Shown here piece by piece: positions 10,598 to 21,362 of a stretch of 64,000 nucleotides of DNA (its first letter is position 1; every line of letters begins with the position of its first letter). The DNA is from Gambelia wislizenii. Taxonomy: Eukaryota; Chordata; Lepidosauria; Squamata; Crotaphytidae. A program made the position numbers and the translations under genes. The notes below the pieces were generated by a model. It had not been told where the DNA came from. It did not search any database and was given only the letters and a program-made list of their open reading frames with translations. The stretch lies in the NCBI GenBank assembly GCA_030847615.1, contig JAUMIR010000003.1:57087001-57151000 (forward strand), read 5' to 3'.

Positions 10598-11850
10598 CTG
10601 CTTCCCCCCCTCCTTCCCAAGGCACCGAAAGGCTTCTTCAGAAGCCCTTCGGAGCCTTGGGAAGGGAGTGGGGCGCAGAGGCAGCGTGCCAGCTGCTTCC
10701 CCCCCTCCTTTCCAAGGCAATGACAGGCTTCTTCAGAAGCCCTTCGGAGCCTTGGGAAGGGAGTGGGGCACAGAGGCAGCGTGTCAGCTGCTTCCCCCCC
10801 TCCTTTCCAAGGCAACGAAAGGCTTCTTCAGAAGCCCTTCGGAGCCTTGGGAAGGGAGTGGGGCGCAGAGGCAGCGTGCCAGCTGCTTCCCCCCCTCCTT
10901 TCCAAGGCAACGAAAGGCTTCTTCAGAAGCCCTTTGGAGCCTTGGGAAGGGAGTGGGGCGCAGAGGCAGCGTGCCAGCTGCTTCCCCCCCCCCCTCCTTT
11001 CCAAGGCAATGACAGGCTTCTTCAGAAGGCCTTCGGAGCCTTGGGAAGGGAGTGGGGCGCAGAGGCAGCGTGTCAGCTGCTTCCCCCCCTCCTTCCCAAG
11101 GCACCGAAAGGCTTCTTCAGAAGCCCTTCGGAGCCTTGGGAAGGGAGTGGGGCGCAGAGGCAGCGTGCCAGCTGCTTCCCCCCCTCCTTTCCAAGGCAAC
11201 GAAAGGCTTCTTCAGAAGCCCTTCGGAGCCTTGGGAAGGGAGTGGGGCGCAGAGGCAGCGTGTCAGCTGCTTCCCCCCCCTCCTTTCCAAGGCAACGAAA
11301 GGCTTCTTCAGAAGCCCTTCGGAGCCTTGGGAAGGGAGTGGGGCGCAGAGGCAGCGTGCCAGCTGCTTCCCCCCCCCCTTTCCAAGGCAATGACAGGCTT
11401 CTTCAGAAGCCCTTCGGAGCCTTGGGAAGGGAGTGGGGCGCAGAGGCAGCGTGCCAGCTGCTTCCCCCCCTCCTTTCCAAGGCAAGAAAGGCTTCTTCAG
11501 AAGCCCTTCGGAGCCTTGGGAAGGGAGTGGGGCGCAGAGGCAGCGTGTCAGCTGCTTCCCCCCCTCCTTTCCAAGGCAACGAAAGGCTTCTTCAGAAGCC
11601 CTTCGGAGCCTTGGGAAGGGAGTGGGGCGCAGAGGCAGCGCGCCAGCTGCTCCCCTTCCCTCAGAACCAGTGCCCCAGCTGCTTCCCACCCCTCCTTCCC
11701 AAGGCACCGAAGGGCTTCCTCAGAAGCTCTTCGCTGCCTTGGGAAGGGAGTGGGCGCAGAAGGAGCAGGTTAGCTGCTCCCCACCCCTCCTTCCGAAGGC
11801 AACGAGGGGCTAAGCCTTTTCCTGCCTTGGGAAGGGAGGGTGTGTTGAGG
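10598..11850. repeat. Minisatellite 2: 95-bp hairpin units, about 13 copies
   Basis: AAGGC anchors occur at 10619, 10714, 10809, 10904, 11003, 11098, 11193, 11289, 11384, 11479, 11573, 11701 and 11796; most spacings are 94-96 bp. Each unit carries an inverted repeat of about 44 nt: CCAAGGC..CGAAAGGCTTCT faces AGAAGCCCTTCGGAGCCTTGG. The last two units are diverged. Because 95 is not a multiple of three and the unit has no stops in any plus frame, the array makes a 423-residue open frame that cycles through three reading phases. It is not a gene. Confidence 0.92.
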
Positions 11851-11965
11851 AGGGGGGGGGGAAGTAGACTTCCGCGAATAATCAAAACCGCGAATGTGAA
11901 AGTCGTGAATGTGGAGGGGCAACTGTAATAGCACTGTAACTGTGTAGTGTGACTGGGCCCCTACT

Positions 11966-13242
11966 AACAGAAAGGGTGTTTCTGGTGCCTGCTACAGGGG
12001 AAAAAAAAGGGGGGGATTTTTTGCCAGTTCTTTTCCTCTGCAGTTTCCTGTGTTTTCAAAAACTAATCCTGCCAGGATGATGGACAATTCAACCTCCCTT
12101 TTTTGTTAGGGCCAGGTGAGGCAGTGGGAATGCACAATCTAGTGCCTAGCTATGGTAATGGACTAGATGAAAACTAATAAACCCAAGCTCTGTTCAGATA
12201 AGCTGACATCAGGAACCTTTTACAACAGCATGTGAATTGTCTGTACAGGTGATTCCAGGAAGGAGGGGGAAATGGTGTGGGAAACTCCACTGGATCAGCA
12301 ACTTTATTTTCACAGACTAGTTCCTTCCAACCATGAACAGAAGAGCACCTTTGGATTCAACCCAGTTTAATTATTCTTTATTATTTGGTAGATGATATTG
12401 TCTGCCATACACAATTTGCAACACGCCTTACTGCCGCCAGCAGTAATTTATCAGTCACACTGTTTCTAACAGTGTGTGGTCTACTTCTACCATTCTCGCT
12501 CAAAACCCTATTTTAGTGGTTTTTAAAGAAAATGTTTAATGCCACTTACTTTGCACAGTATGAACAGTGCATCCCACATTACTGCCTTCTGTCCCTTCCG
12601 TATCTTCTTCCAAACTGCAATGCTTCTTGATAGGCAATGTCCAGCCTGGAGCAATGCCCAGATGCTTGTTTTGACTAAGAGTTTTTGTGTCTCTTGACCC
12701 AATGTGCTTACTGTCTCTATTAAAACAACAGGAGAAGGGCAGAGAGCCAGATCCACTGATTTTAGGAGGTCAGAGAGTGTTATTTTGGGTTGCTGATGAT
12801 CAGGTGATGGTAGGTTTAAAACCTCCACATCCTGCCAAAAGAGAGAAATGCCACAGACATTCAGACTCCATAAATACAAATCCCCAAAGAAACTTCACTG
12901 CAATTAAATATTTTTGTCTGGCTGGTATTGTCACTATCTGAATCCAGTCTGGAGAATATAAAAACATTATGTGTAATCAGAGCACACTTGTAGTTTTCAA
13001 AAAGGCAGACTGTCCTATCAGGAAATATGTGTGGAATGTAATCCCACATACTGTTGGAGAGGCCAATTTTTTTGCTGCCCAAATTACCAGCAGCTCCTGC
13101 TGAAATCCTAGATACCAAAGTGAGACCAATTCTGCTTAAATGTATATCTTATGTGTATATGTATGTGTGTGTGCGCGCACATGGATAGTTGGGCTTTAGC
13201 ATGAATATATCAACTCTTATCATCCCTCACTATTGCCTATGC
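11966..13242. other. No recognisable feature
   Basis: A TG/GC simple repeat lies just before the next feature (about 13140-13180). Otherwise I see no gene, element end or RNA. Confidence 0.45.
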
Positions 13243-13311
13243 TTCAAAGTCATAGCCATGTTAGTCTGGAATATCAATTGCAAAGGGATTTTGTAGCACC
13301 TTTGAGACTAA

Positions 13312-14181
13312 GGCTGCTGCCACACTGACACCACTTTAACTGCCATGGTTCAATGCTATGGAGTTCTAGGATTTGTAGTTTTGTGAGACATTTAGTCTTC
13401 TCTATTATAGAGCTCTGGTGCCACAACAAACTACAAATCCCAGGATTCTATCTATCCTCCTTTATGGATCTGAAACATGGGTCATCCTCCTTTATGGATC
13501 TGAAACATGGGTCACCTATCGCCACCACCTACGACTCCTCGAGCGCTTTCATCAGCGCTGTCTACGCACAATCCTAAATATACACTGGGCTGACTATGTG
13601 ACGAATGTTGCTGTCCTTGAACAAGCAGGGATCACCAGCATTGAGGCCATGATATTGAGAACACAGCTGCGCTGGGCAGGGCACGTTTCTAGGATGGAGG
13701 ACCATCGCCTCCCAAAAATACTACTCTACGGTGAACTCGCCACGGGTCAGCGTAAGAGGGGCGCTCCAAAAAAGCGATACAAAGACTCCCTGAAACAACA
13801 TCTCAGGCTTGGCCAAATTGATCACCAACAGTGGTTCGCCCTGGCCTCACATCGGGAGGCATGGAGACGCAATATCCACAATGCTGCAGCCTTATTTGAG
13901 AACTCACGACGAACAAGTCTTGAAGAGAAACGACAACGCAGAAAGAATCATAACCCAAAAACATCACCCAAGGAGACCTTCTGCTGAGCTTTTTGCAACC
14001 GGACTTGTTTATCTCGGATTGGCCTTTTTAGTCATCAGCGCGCTTGCAGAAGGCGTGGGATGAGTCCTTCCTGAATCTTCGTTTGCGAAGAAAAGCCAGA
14101 GAGAGAGAGAGAGAGATAAGATGGACCCATGATAGTTAAAACAGTGTCAAACTGCATTATTTCTGCAGTGTGGCAGCAGCT
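13312..14181. mobile_element. PIF/Harbinger-like MITE with TAA target duplication, interrupted by a LINE
   Basis: The ends GGCTGCTGCCACACTG and its inverse are flanked by TAA at 13309-13311 and 14182-14184. A TAA/TTA 3-bp duplication is the rule for PIF/Harbinger elements. The body (CTTTAACTGCCATGG, GGATTTGTAGTTTTGTGAGA, CTACAAATCCCAGGATTC, CAAACTGCATTATTTCTGCAG) matches the copy at 62243-62464. About 666 bp of LINE sequence sit in the middle. The superfamily is inferred from the target duplication only. Confidence 0.7.
13451..14116 (+). pseudogene. LINE copy A: 5'-truncated reverse transcriptase C-terminus
   Basis: This matches the last part of the LINE at 14558-18545, beginning at the LLYGSETW segment. 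It runs through the WAGHVSRM region and ends in the conserved 3' hairpin and a (GA)n tail at 14116. A 30-bp segment encoding that first motif is duplicated in tandem (13454-13483 and 13484-13513). The frame is open until a TGA at 13985-13987, where copy D has a zinc-finger Cys codon (TGC). No function is expected. Confidence 0.85.
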
Positions 14182-14245
14182 TAACTGAGAGAAAGAAGTT
14201 TAGCATAAGCTTTCATAGACCTGGTCTACTTCCTCAGATGCATGG

Positions 14246-14557
14246 AGTAAACTAGTGCCTAGGAACAGATCTTATAAGCAGGCTGTTGAATAGCCATAGA
14301 AATGCAAAACTTGTGGGTGTGGTGATGAGGTGAAAAGTTCAGTTTAAAAATGGTCATTTAGGGACAAAGACAGGAGCAAAGATGTTGCCTAAGGTCAGGT
14401 CATGTGGATGGCCACATGAATGGTGGAAAGAGTTTTAGAATGTGGTGTGATGGTAGTTAGGAACCAGAAAGGAGATGTGATAAACTGGCCAAGAGCACCC
14501 GCATGAGACTAGTTTTAAAATATGTGCTGTGCACCAGGAAACCACTGTATTTGTTTA
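14246..14557. other. Unassigned sequence between two repeats
   Basis: It may continue the short repeat that ends near 14245. No gene is seen. Confidence 0.35.
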
Positions 14558-17500
14558 ACCCACTGTTGATACCCCCTTGTCGTGGGAGGGAGGCTTGCGT
14601 ACCCTAATGATGTTTTGAGCTATGCTGGCGGTGGCATAATAGCCACTGGTAGGGTCTCCCATGCCAGACAGGTCAAAACCGAAGGGTCTGACAAAGAGCG
14701 TCAAAGGGCAGGATGGGCTCTCTAGCCTTGTGGCAACCGTCCTAGGAGAAGGAAAACTCCAATCCCAAACCCGGGCAGATGGTGCTCGTCCAACCCTGTA
14801 AGGTCAACCATCTAAGAGAAGGAAACTCTAATCAAACCTACGGCCCGAGGACCTCGCTGCCACGTCCATGCTTGCAAGGCCACGGCAGATGAATCTCTGG
14901 TTTAAAGGGTGAGGCCAGTTCTGTGCACGCTGCGCTCCACCAGAAAAATCCATTGCACAGGCTCGAAGGACAAATCCAGTACCAAAAAAGCCCTGTAGCG
15001 ACTGGCGAGGGACGAAACCGGCAGGTGTAAAGATGCACTGGAAGCCGCAGCCCCAACCCTGCATGCAGGCGGTTCAGGACATTGGTCGCTCAAGCCTGAC
15101 CCGGGAGATGACAGTCTTGTTCGGCAGCATCCTGAACGACCAAGCAGCCTTTTTTAAGGAGAGCACTGCTTGCTCCATATGGAGAGGGGCCTAGAAAAGG
15201 TGGCCTAACGAAAGCTCATCCCCAACTACCTGGTTGGCTAGCCGCGGCCAACGGGAATCTTCTGATGCGGTCAAACCAAGGCAAAGAAACAAAGGCACAC
15301 ACCGGCCTCCAAAGGTGTAAATAAACTGACACTTGCATGCTGGAACATCAGAACCATGCAAGACTCTGAAGATAGCGGACGGCCTGAGCGTCGTTCTGCC
15401 CTAATAGCCCTGGAACTATCATGGCTTAATATTGACATCGCTGCTCTTAGTGAAGTTCGCTTCCATGAGGAAGGCAGCCTTAAAGAACATGGTGCCGGCT
15501 ACACACTTTACTGGTCTGGCAAACCCAAAACCGAAAAACATCTTTCAGGAGTAGGCTTTATGATTAAAAACTCCATTGCCTCCAAACTCGAAACCTTGCC
15601 AACAGGACACTCTGATCGCATTATTTCCTTATGCCTCCCACATGTTGTTCTCTTTAGTATATATGCCCCAACTATGCAAGCCGACCCTGTAGAGAAAGAC
15701 AAATTCTACACAGACCTACGCCAACTCATACAAAAAGTCCCTGTAGAAGATAAAATTATTATCCTTGGTGACTTCAATGCCAGAGTAGGAAAGAACTCCG
15801 AAGCCTGGAAAGGTGTCTTAGGCAAACATGGTGTTGGAAATTGCAATGATAACGGACGCCTCCTGCTAGAGTTCTGTGCAGAACAACAGCTGACTATTAC
15901 AAACACAATCTTTCAACAGAAAGATAGCTTGAAGACAACCTGGATGCATCCCCGATCCAAACATTGGCACCTGATTGACTACGTTCTAGTCCGTCAGAGA
16001 GACATTCGTGATGTCCGTCATACCCGAGTGATGCCCAGTGCAGAATGCCAAACAGATCATCGCCTCGTCAGATGTAAACTAAATCTTCATCTTAAGTTCA
16101 AACCTAAGAGGGGTGGCATCTTAAAGAAGAGGCTCCAAGTCAACAATCTTCAACAAGCTACCATGAGAGACAACTTCCAGGCAAACCTACAAACGAAACT
16201 TGAAGACCATCCTACAGATCCTTCTCCTACAGTGCTTTGGCAACATATCAAAAACAGTATCCTCCAGTCTGCAGAAGAATCCCTCGGGTTCTCCCACAAG
16301 AAAAATCAAGACTGGTTTGATGAAAACAACCAAGAGATCCAGGAGCTGTTGGCAAGGAAGAGAGCTGCTCACCAGGCATACCTCGCCCAGCCAACCTGTC
16401 ATGTAAGAAAAGCAGCTTTCCACCTCACATGTAGCAAAGTACAACAAAAACTTCGAGACATGCAGAACAAGTGGTGGATCAATTTAGCAGAAAAGACACA
16501 ATGCTGTGCAGATCTGGGTGATCATAGAGGATTTTATGAAGCTCTTAAAGCAGTGTTTGGACCTACTTATCAGGTCCAAGGCTCCTTATACAGTACAGAT
16601 GGTCAAACATTAATTACTGATAAAGCCTCCATCCTGAATCGTTGGGCTGAACATTTTCAAAGTCTCTTTAGCGCCAACCGAGTAGTCTAAGCCTCAGCTA
16701 TCCAACATATGATACAAAAACCAATGAAAAATGAATTGGACATAGCTCCCACTTTGGAAGAGACCCTTAAGGCCATACAGCAGATGAAAAACGGCAAGGC
16801 AGCTGGGATTGATGGAATCCCACCTGAAGTTTGGAAACACGGAGGTCATGCACTCCACGAAAAATTCCACGAATTCCTTGTGAATTGCTGGGAAAAAGGG
16901 GAACTACCATCAGACCTCCGAGATGCAGTCATCATCACCCTGTACAAGAAAAAAGGAGCAAAATCCGACTGCTCAAACTATCGAGGCATAACACTGCTCT
17001 CTATTGCTGGAAAAATCCTTGCAAGGATACTCCTGAACAGATTAGTTCCTGCTATTGCAGAAGAACTTCTTCCTGAAAGCCAATGTGGCTTCAGAGCCAA
17101 TAGGAGTACTACAGACATGGTATTTGCCCTTAGGCAACTGCAAGAAAAATGTAGGGAGCAGAACAAGGGTCTCTATGTAACATTTGTCGACCTCACCAAA
17201 GCCTTTGACACTGTAAGTAGAAAAGGTCTGTGGCAGATCCTGGAAAAACTAGGATGTCCCCCCAAATTCCTTAAAATGATTATCTTGCTACACGAGGGCC
17301 AGCGTGGTCAAGTCAGATATGGCGATGCTCTTTCAGAGCCCTTTCTAATAACTAATGGAGTGAAGCAAGGTTGTGTTCTTGCACCAACTTTATTTACAAT
17401 CTTCTTTAGCACGATGCTCCAAAGGGCTATGGCAGAGCTTGAAGAAGACGACGGCATCTATATACGTTACCGTACTGATGGTAGCTTGTTTAACTTAAGC

Positions 17501-18545
17501 CGTCTGAGGGCTCACACTAAGACTCTAAACTATCTAGTCTGTGAGCTGCTCTTTGCCGATGCTGCTGCCCTTGTTGCCCACACAGAAGCAGCTCTGCAGC
17601 GCCTAACGTCCTGCTTTGCAACAGCTGCAGAGCTGTTTGGGTTAGAAGTCAACCTGAAGAAAACAGAAGTTCTTTACCAGCCTGCACCACAGGACGAACA
17701 CCACCATCCCCACATTGCCGTCGGCAAATCTGTGCTCAAGTCCGTTCAGCAGTTCACTTACCTGGGAAGCATCATCTCCTCAGATGCCAAGATTGACAAA
17801 GAGATCGATCACAGATTAGCAAAGGCATATAGTGCATTTGGAAGACTTCACAAAAGAGTCTGGAGCAATAAACACCTGAGGCAAAGCACAAAAATCAGTG
17901 TGTATAGAGCCATCGTACTGTCTATCCTCCTCTATGGATCTGAAACATGGGTCACCTATCGCCACCACCTACGACTCCTCGAGCGCTTTCATCAGCGCTG
18001 TCTACGCACAATCCTAAATATACACTGGACTGACTATGTGATGAATGTTGCTGTCCTTGAGCAAGCAGGGATCACCAGCATTGAGGCCATGATATTGAGA
18101 ACACAGCTGCGCTGGGCAGGGCACGTTTCTAGGATGGAGGACCATCGCCTCCCAAAAATACTACTCTACGGTGAACTCGCCACGGGTCAGCGTAAGAGGG
18201 GTGCTCCAAAAAAGCGATACAAAGACTCCCTGAAACAACATCTCAGGCTCGGCCAAATTGATCACCAACAGTGGTCCGCCCTGGCCTCACATCGGGAGGC
18301 ATGGAGACGCACTATCCACAATGCTGCAGCCTTATTTGGGAACTCACGATGAACAAGTCTTGAAGAGAAACGACAACGGAGAAAGAATCACAACCCAAAA
18401 ACATCACCCAAGGAGATCTTCTGCTGTGCTTTTTGCAACCGGACTTGTTTATCTCGGATTGGCCTTTTTAGTCATCAGCGCACTTGCAGAAAGCGTGGGA
18501 TGAGTCCTTCCTGAATCTTCGTTTGCGAAGAAAAGCCAGAGAGAT
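14558..18545 (+). mobile_element. LINE copy B: near-full-length APE-type non-LTR retrotransposon
   Basis: This is about 4 kb. It has a long 5' UTR (14558-15265, beginning near GATACCCCCTTGTCG), a single large coding frame with endonuclease then reverse transcriptase, and a short 3' UTR. The 3' UTR contains a perfect hairpin (CTTCG-TTTG-CGAAG, 18517-18530) and ends in AAAAGCCAGAGAGA instead of poly-A. Three further copies (13451, 23643, 48152) end at the same point. There is no separate ORF1 and no RNase H motif that I can see. The clade is uncertain: RTE-like or Vingi-like are possible. I could not fix a target duplication. Confidence 0.85.
15266..18514 (+). pseudogene. Endonuclease-reverse transcriptase of LINE copy B (disabled)
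   Basis: One continuous frame with two stops. The AP-type endonuclease comes first: WNIRTM (catalytic Asn) just upstream of the first ATG at 15356, SEVRFHE (Glu), SIYAPT, GDFNARVG, and QTDHRLV. The reverse transcriptase follows: YKKKGAKSDCSNYRGITLLS, QCGFRANRST, motif A FVDLTKAFD, motif B NGVKQGCVLAP, motif C, then VNLKKTEVL and FTYLGSIISSD. The C-terminus has SILLYGSETW and a Cys/His finger. The frame is open from 15266 without an ATG, so the original start is unclear; the 15356 ATG lies inside the endonuclease. TAA at 16688-16690 splits the domains. TGA at 18350-18352 (CGA in copy D) removes the finger. Motif C reads FADA, not FADD, so the polymerase should be dead. Confidence 0.9.
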
Positions 18546-18639
18546 TGGCTATGCTGGGTGAGACTAATGGGAGATGCAGTCCAAAATGTCAAGAGTATGC
18601 CAGTTTGAGAAGGGGTGAATAACATATATTCGGAAAGAT

Positions 18640-19062
18640 CTTATCTCCCCTGTACAAGCATGCCCATGTCTTAAGATCCTTTGGAAAGGATTTCTCTCAG
18701 TCCCACTACCATCAAAGGTACACTTCCTGAAGACACACGAGAGAGCCTTCTTGGTGGATGCTCCATGGCTGTGGAAATGTCTCCCATGAAAAGCTAAGAT
18801 GGGTCCCTCTCTGCTCTCCTTCCACCAGCAAGTAAAGGTCTTTTTATTTAAACAGACATTTCATGTATAAGAGTCTTTTAATGGAAGGATTGTGCTGGCC
18901 TTTTTGTTTGGTTTTTTAAAATGATTTTACATTAATGGTTGCTTTAATATGGTTGTATTACCAGACTTTTAGGTGCATTTTATTCTAACCTTGTTGTAAG
19001 CTGCCTTGGGTCCCATGCCAGGAGGAAGGTGGGATATAATTTCAGAAAACAAATAAATAAAT
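18640..19062 (+). mobile_element. L2-like LINE 3' end
   Basis: The segment carries degenerate C-terminal coding and a 3' UTR that ends GTAAGCTGCCTTGGGTCCC...GGAAGGTGGGATATAATTTC, then an (AAAT)n tail. It is 5' truncated, and no open frame of useful length remains. It is a molecular fossil. Confidence 0.65.
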
Positions 19063-19094
19063 ACGCATATTTGATATGCAAATTTGTTCAAAAC

Positions 19095-19612
19095 TGTCAG
19101 GAAATGACATGGATGTGACCACAAGATGGAGCTGTAAGCTTAGTAATGAAAGTAGTTAAGCTCCAGTGGCAGGTGTGTGTGTGAGTCAGCACTTGAGAGT
19201 ATGCATACTTGAGATGCCTGATGTAACAGACGTTGTTCAACTGCCTATAAAAAGGAGATGGGAATTATCTCCAGTGTGGGTTTGTTGTGGATGGTGGTTG
19301 GTGAAGCAGTTTGTTGGTTTGAGAGAGATTTATGAGTATTAGAGATGGCTGTCCTATACTCTGTATATATATTGTAAATATACTGCAAACAAAGATTAAA
19401 GTCCTCAAGTTGAGTGAAGGCTGGCCTTGTTGCTGTCTTTATTTGGCAAGCCAGAGCTCAAGGCGGTGTGCTGGAGTGAAGGAATTTTTCCTTCTCAGCC
19501 TGAAGTCTTTTGCAGAAGTCTCTCCAGAAACCTTCTCCTTGGCATCCTGTTGACGTGGAACAACTCTGCAGGTGGTTGTGGTGGACACAGCGTGTCTTTC
19601 TATGCCCCAACA
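19095..19612 (+). mobile_element. Solo LTR with 4-bp target duplication
   Basis: The block starts TGTCAGG and ends CCCCAACA, the TG...CA form of retroviral or LTR-retrotransposon ends. It is flanked by AAAC on both sides (19091-19094 and 19613-19616). A TATA box (CCTATAAAAAGG, about 19239-19250) sits near the middle, as expected for U3. No internal gag/pol/env sequence or second LTR is nearby, so it is a solo LTR left by recombination. The exact family is unknown. Short open frames within it are incidental. Confidence 0.65.
19239..19250 (+). promoter_or_regulatory. TATA box of the solo LTR
   Basis: A CCTATAAAAAGG core promoter motif about 145 bp into the LTR. Activity is inferred only from its place. 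Confidence 0.5.
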
Positions 19613-19984
19613 AAACACCCCTAGATTCTCTGTTAATACTAACATAATCTTTGCAGTCTTCTCCCTTACCTCTCTACTGGAATTTCCTCATTCTCTGCCT
19701 GTTACCTGTTTGTCTCATAGTTTCTGTTGATTCCTTCTTGCTTTGAAACATGTAAAAAGACATAGCTTTTCTTTCCTAGTGGTGTCTCATTCTTAAACAA
19801 AAGCATTCAATTCCTTCCTCCCCATGTTACAGCACCTGATTATAACTGTCTTTTCAAAAAGGGAGGGGGAGATGAGAAAGGTAATAATTAAAGGAAAGGG
19901 TTAAAGACCACCTCTCTCTTCATCTTCAAAGCAGTGCCATGAAGAGATGAATTAGTAAAACAACAATTTTGAGTTCTGCCATAA

Positions 19985-21073
19985 GTATATAATATAATAA
20001 TAAAAATTTATTTATATCCTTCTACAAACGCAATCAGGGAGGCTTACAACAATTAAAATATACATCCCGGACCCTCACCCCCCCCCTTAAAATACAATTA
20101 AATAATACAGGAATTAAAATGTACTTAAAAAAAAATACAAACATTAAAAATAAACAATGGATAGTGGCCGTAGCAAATTTGAGACAAGATAGATTTTCTT
20201 TTCTTTTTTTTAATGGCCAGGTATCTATTCAGGAAAGGCCTGCTGGAGGAGATCTGTCTTAAGAGCTTTTATAAAGCTATTTAGGTTGGTGATATGATGG
20301 ATCTCAGATGGCAGGCCATTCCATAATCTGGGAACAATAGTCAAAAAGGCCCTCCAGGAGGTTAAAAAAAAACCCTAGTTTTTAACGATTGTAACAAATT
20401 ACTCCCAGAGGACCTGAGTGCATGGGGAGGATTATATGGGAGGAGGCGGTCCCGAAGATAGGTTGGACCCAAGCCATTTAGGGCTTTAAAGGTGATAACC
20501 AACACCTTGTACTGGGCCCAGAAACTAATGGGCAGCCAGTGAAGTGATCTTAAGATCGATGTTATATGGTCTTTTCTGGATGTACCCGAGACTAGTCTGG
20601 CTGCCATATTCTGTACTAGCTGAAGTTTCCAGACCAAGCACGAGGGGAGCCCCATGTAGAGTGCATTACAGACATCAAGATGGGACATTACCGGAGTATG
20701 TACCACGTTCTCAAGATTCTTTCCAGGTAAGGCTGCAGCTGGCATATCAACTGAAACTGATAATGGGCACTCCTGACCGTCGCATTTACCTGATTTGTCA
20801 TCTGGAGCGACGGGTCCAGGAGCACCCCCAGACTGCGAACATAGTCCTTGGAGAAGAGCGTAACCCCATCCAGGACTGGAGATTGTATCCCAATGCCTGG
20901 ATTCAGGGCTGCTACCATGAGTACCTCCGTTTTATCTGGATTCAGCTTCAATGTGTTTTCCCTCATCCAGTCCATTACTGCCCTAAGATAATCATTAAGA
21001 GAAGAGATACCATCTGAAGTCAGAGTTGAAGACCAAGGCATGGAGAAATATATCAGGGTGTCATCAGCGTACT
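19985..21073 (-). pseudogene. L2-like LINE fragment: RT C-terminal half and 3' UTR
   Basis: Read on the minus strand, the coding part begins at the RT active-site box (QYADDTLIYFS near 21073), where the element is truncated. It continues with LKLNPDKTEVL, SLGVLLDPSL, LVQNMAARLVSG, LHWLPISFWAQYKVL and FKALNGLGPTYLRDRL. A frameshift near 20700 separates the two open parts (21041-20688 and 20745-20362). The 3' UTR runs to about 19985, where an A/T-rich tail (TTTATTTATATCC on the plus strand) marks the end. It is related to the longer copy at 35395-38650. Confidence 0.8.
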
Positions 21074-21342
21074 GTTTTATATTAAGTATTGTTTTATTAG
21101 ATAATACACATATATTAAAAGAGAGGGATAGGCTCTTCTGTAGCTAGAGATGTGAAATTTCCAGTAATTTTGTTGCCTTGGAAAAGGCTATTGTTTTCTC
21201 AGAGGAGAAAAGCTGGGGGGAAATTGAAACTGTGAAGGAAATTGAAATATTTGCAGGAGTGTACTTACTTACTTATTTTACTATTTTAGTAGCCCACTTC
21301 CTTCTGTGGGTCTTGTTTAGAGCTCCACTTTTACTCAGACTT

Positions 21343-21362
21343 TTCTCTCTCTCTCTCTCTTT
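21343..21362. repeat. CT microsatellite
   Basis: About ten CT units. Confidence 0.9.

Larger units (their letters stand above)
9315..11925. mobile_element. 2.6-kb Tigger-like TIR element filled with two minisatellites
   Basis: The left end CAGTTGTCCCTCCACATTCG pairs with the right end at about 20 of 22 positions, and TA flanks both sides (9313-9314 and 11926-11927). A subterminal hairpin (CGCGGGGGTTA...GACCCCCGCG, 9336-9362) and AACCGCGAATA words match the elements at 938 and 32845. Between these short ends lie about 2.4 kb of GC-rich tandem repeats of two unrelated kinds. There is no transposase. The superfamily call rests on the TA target and the ends. Its large size for a MITE is entirely due to array expansion. 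Confidence 0.75.
13243..14245. mobile_element. Short interspersed repeat split by a MITE (outer layer of a nest)
   Basis: The left half is 13243-13311 (CATAGCCATGTTAGTCTGG to TTTGAGACTAA). The right half is 14182-14245 (GAGAGAAAGAAG to TCAGATGCAT). An uninterrupted copy at 53204-53334 joins the two halves directly. This proves that the 870 bp between them were inserted later. I do not know the formal family name. Confidence 0.75.

Noticed and set aside
9341..10625. Long minus- and plus-strand open frames, Gly/Arg- or Pro-rich
   Set aside because: They are translations of the 60-67-bp minisatellite in several frames, with no codon bias or domain.
9427..11850. CRISPR-like array
   Set aside because: Units are head-to-tail and similar over their whole length; there are no unique spacers, and the genome is vertebrate.
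10657..11928. Possible 423-residue secreted or structural repeat protein
   Set aside because: Unit length is not a multiple of three; all three phases are open, and the array lies in a TIR element.
20544..21017. Plus-strand 157-residue frame
   Set aside because: It is the shadow of the L2-like reverse transcriptase on the minus strand.
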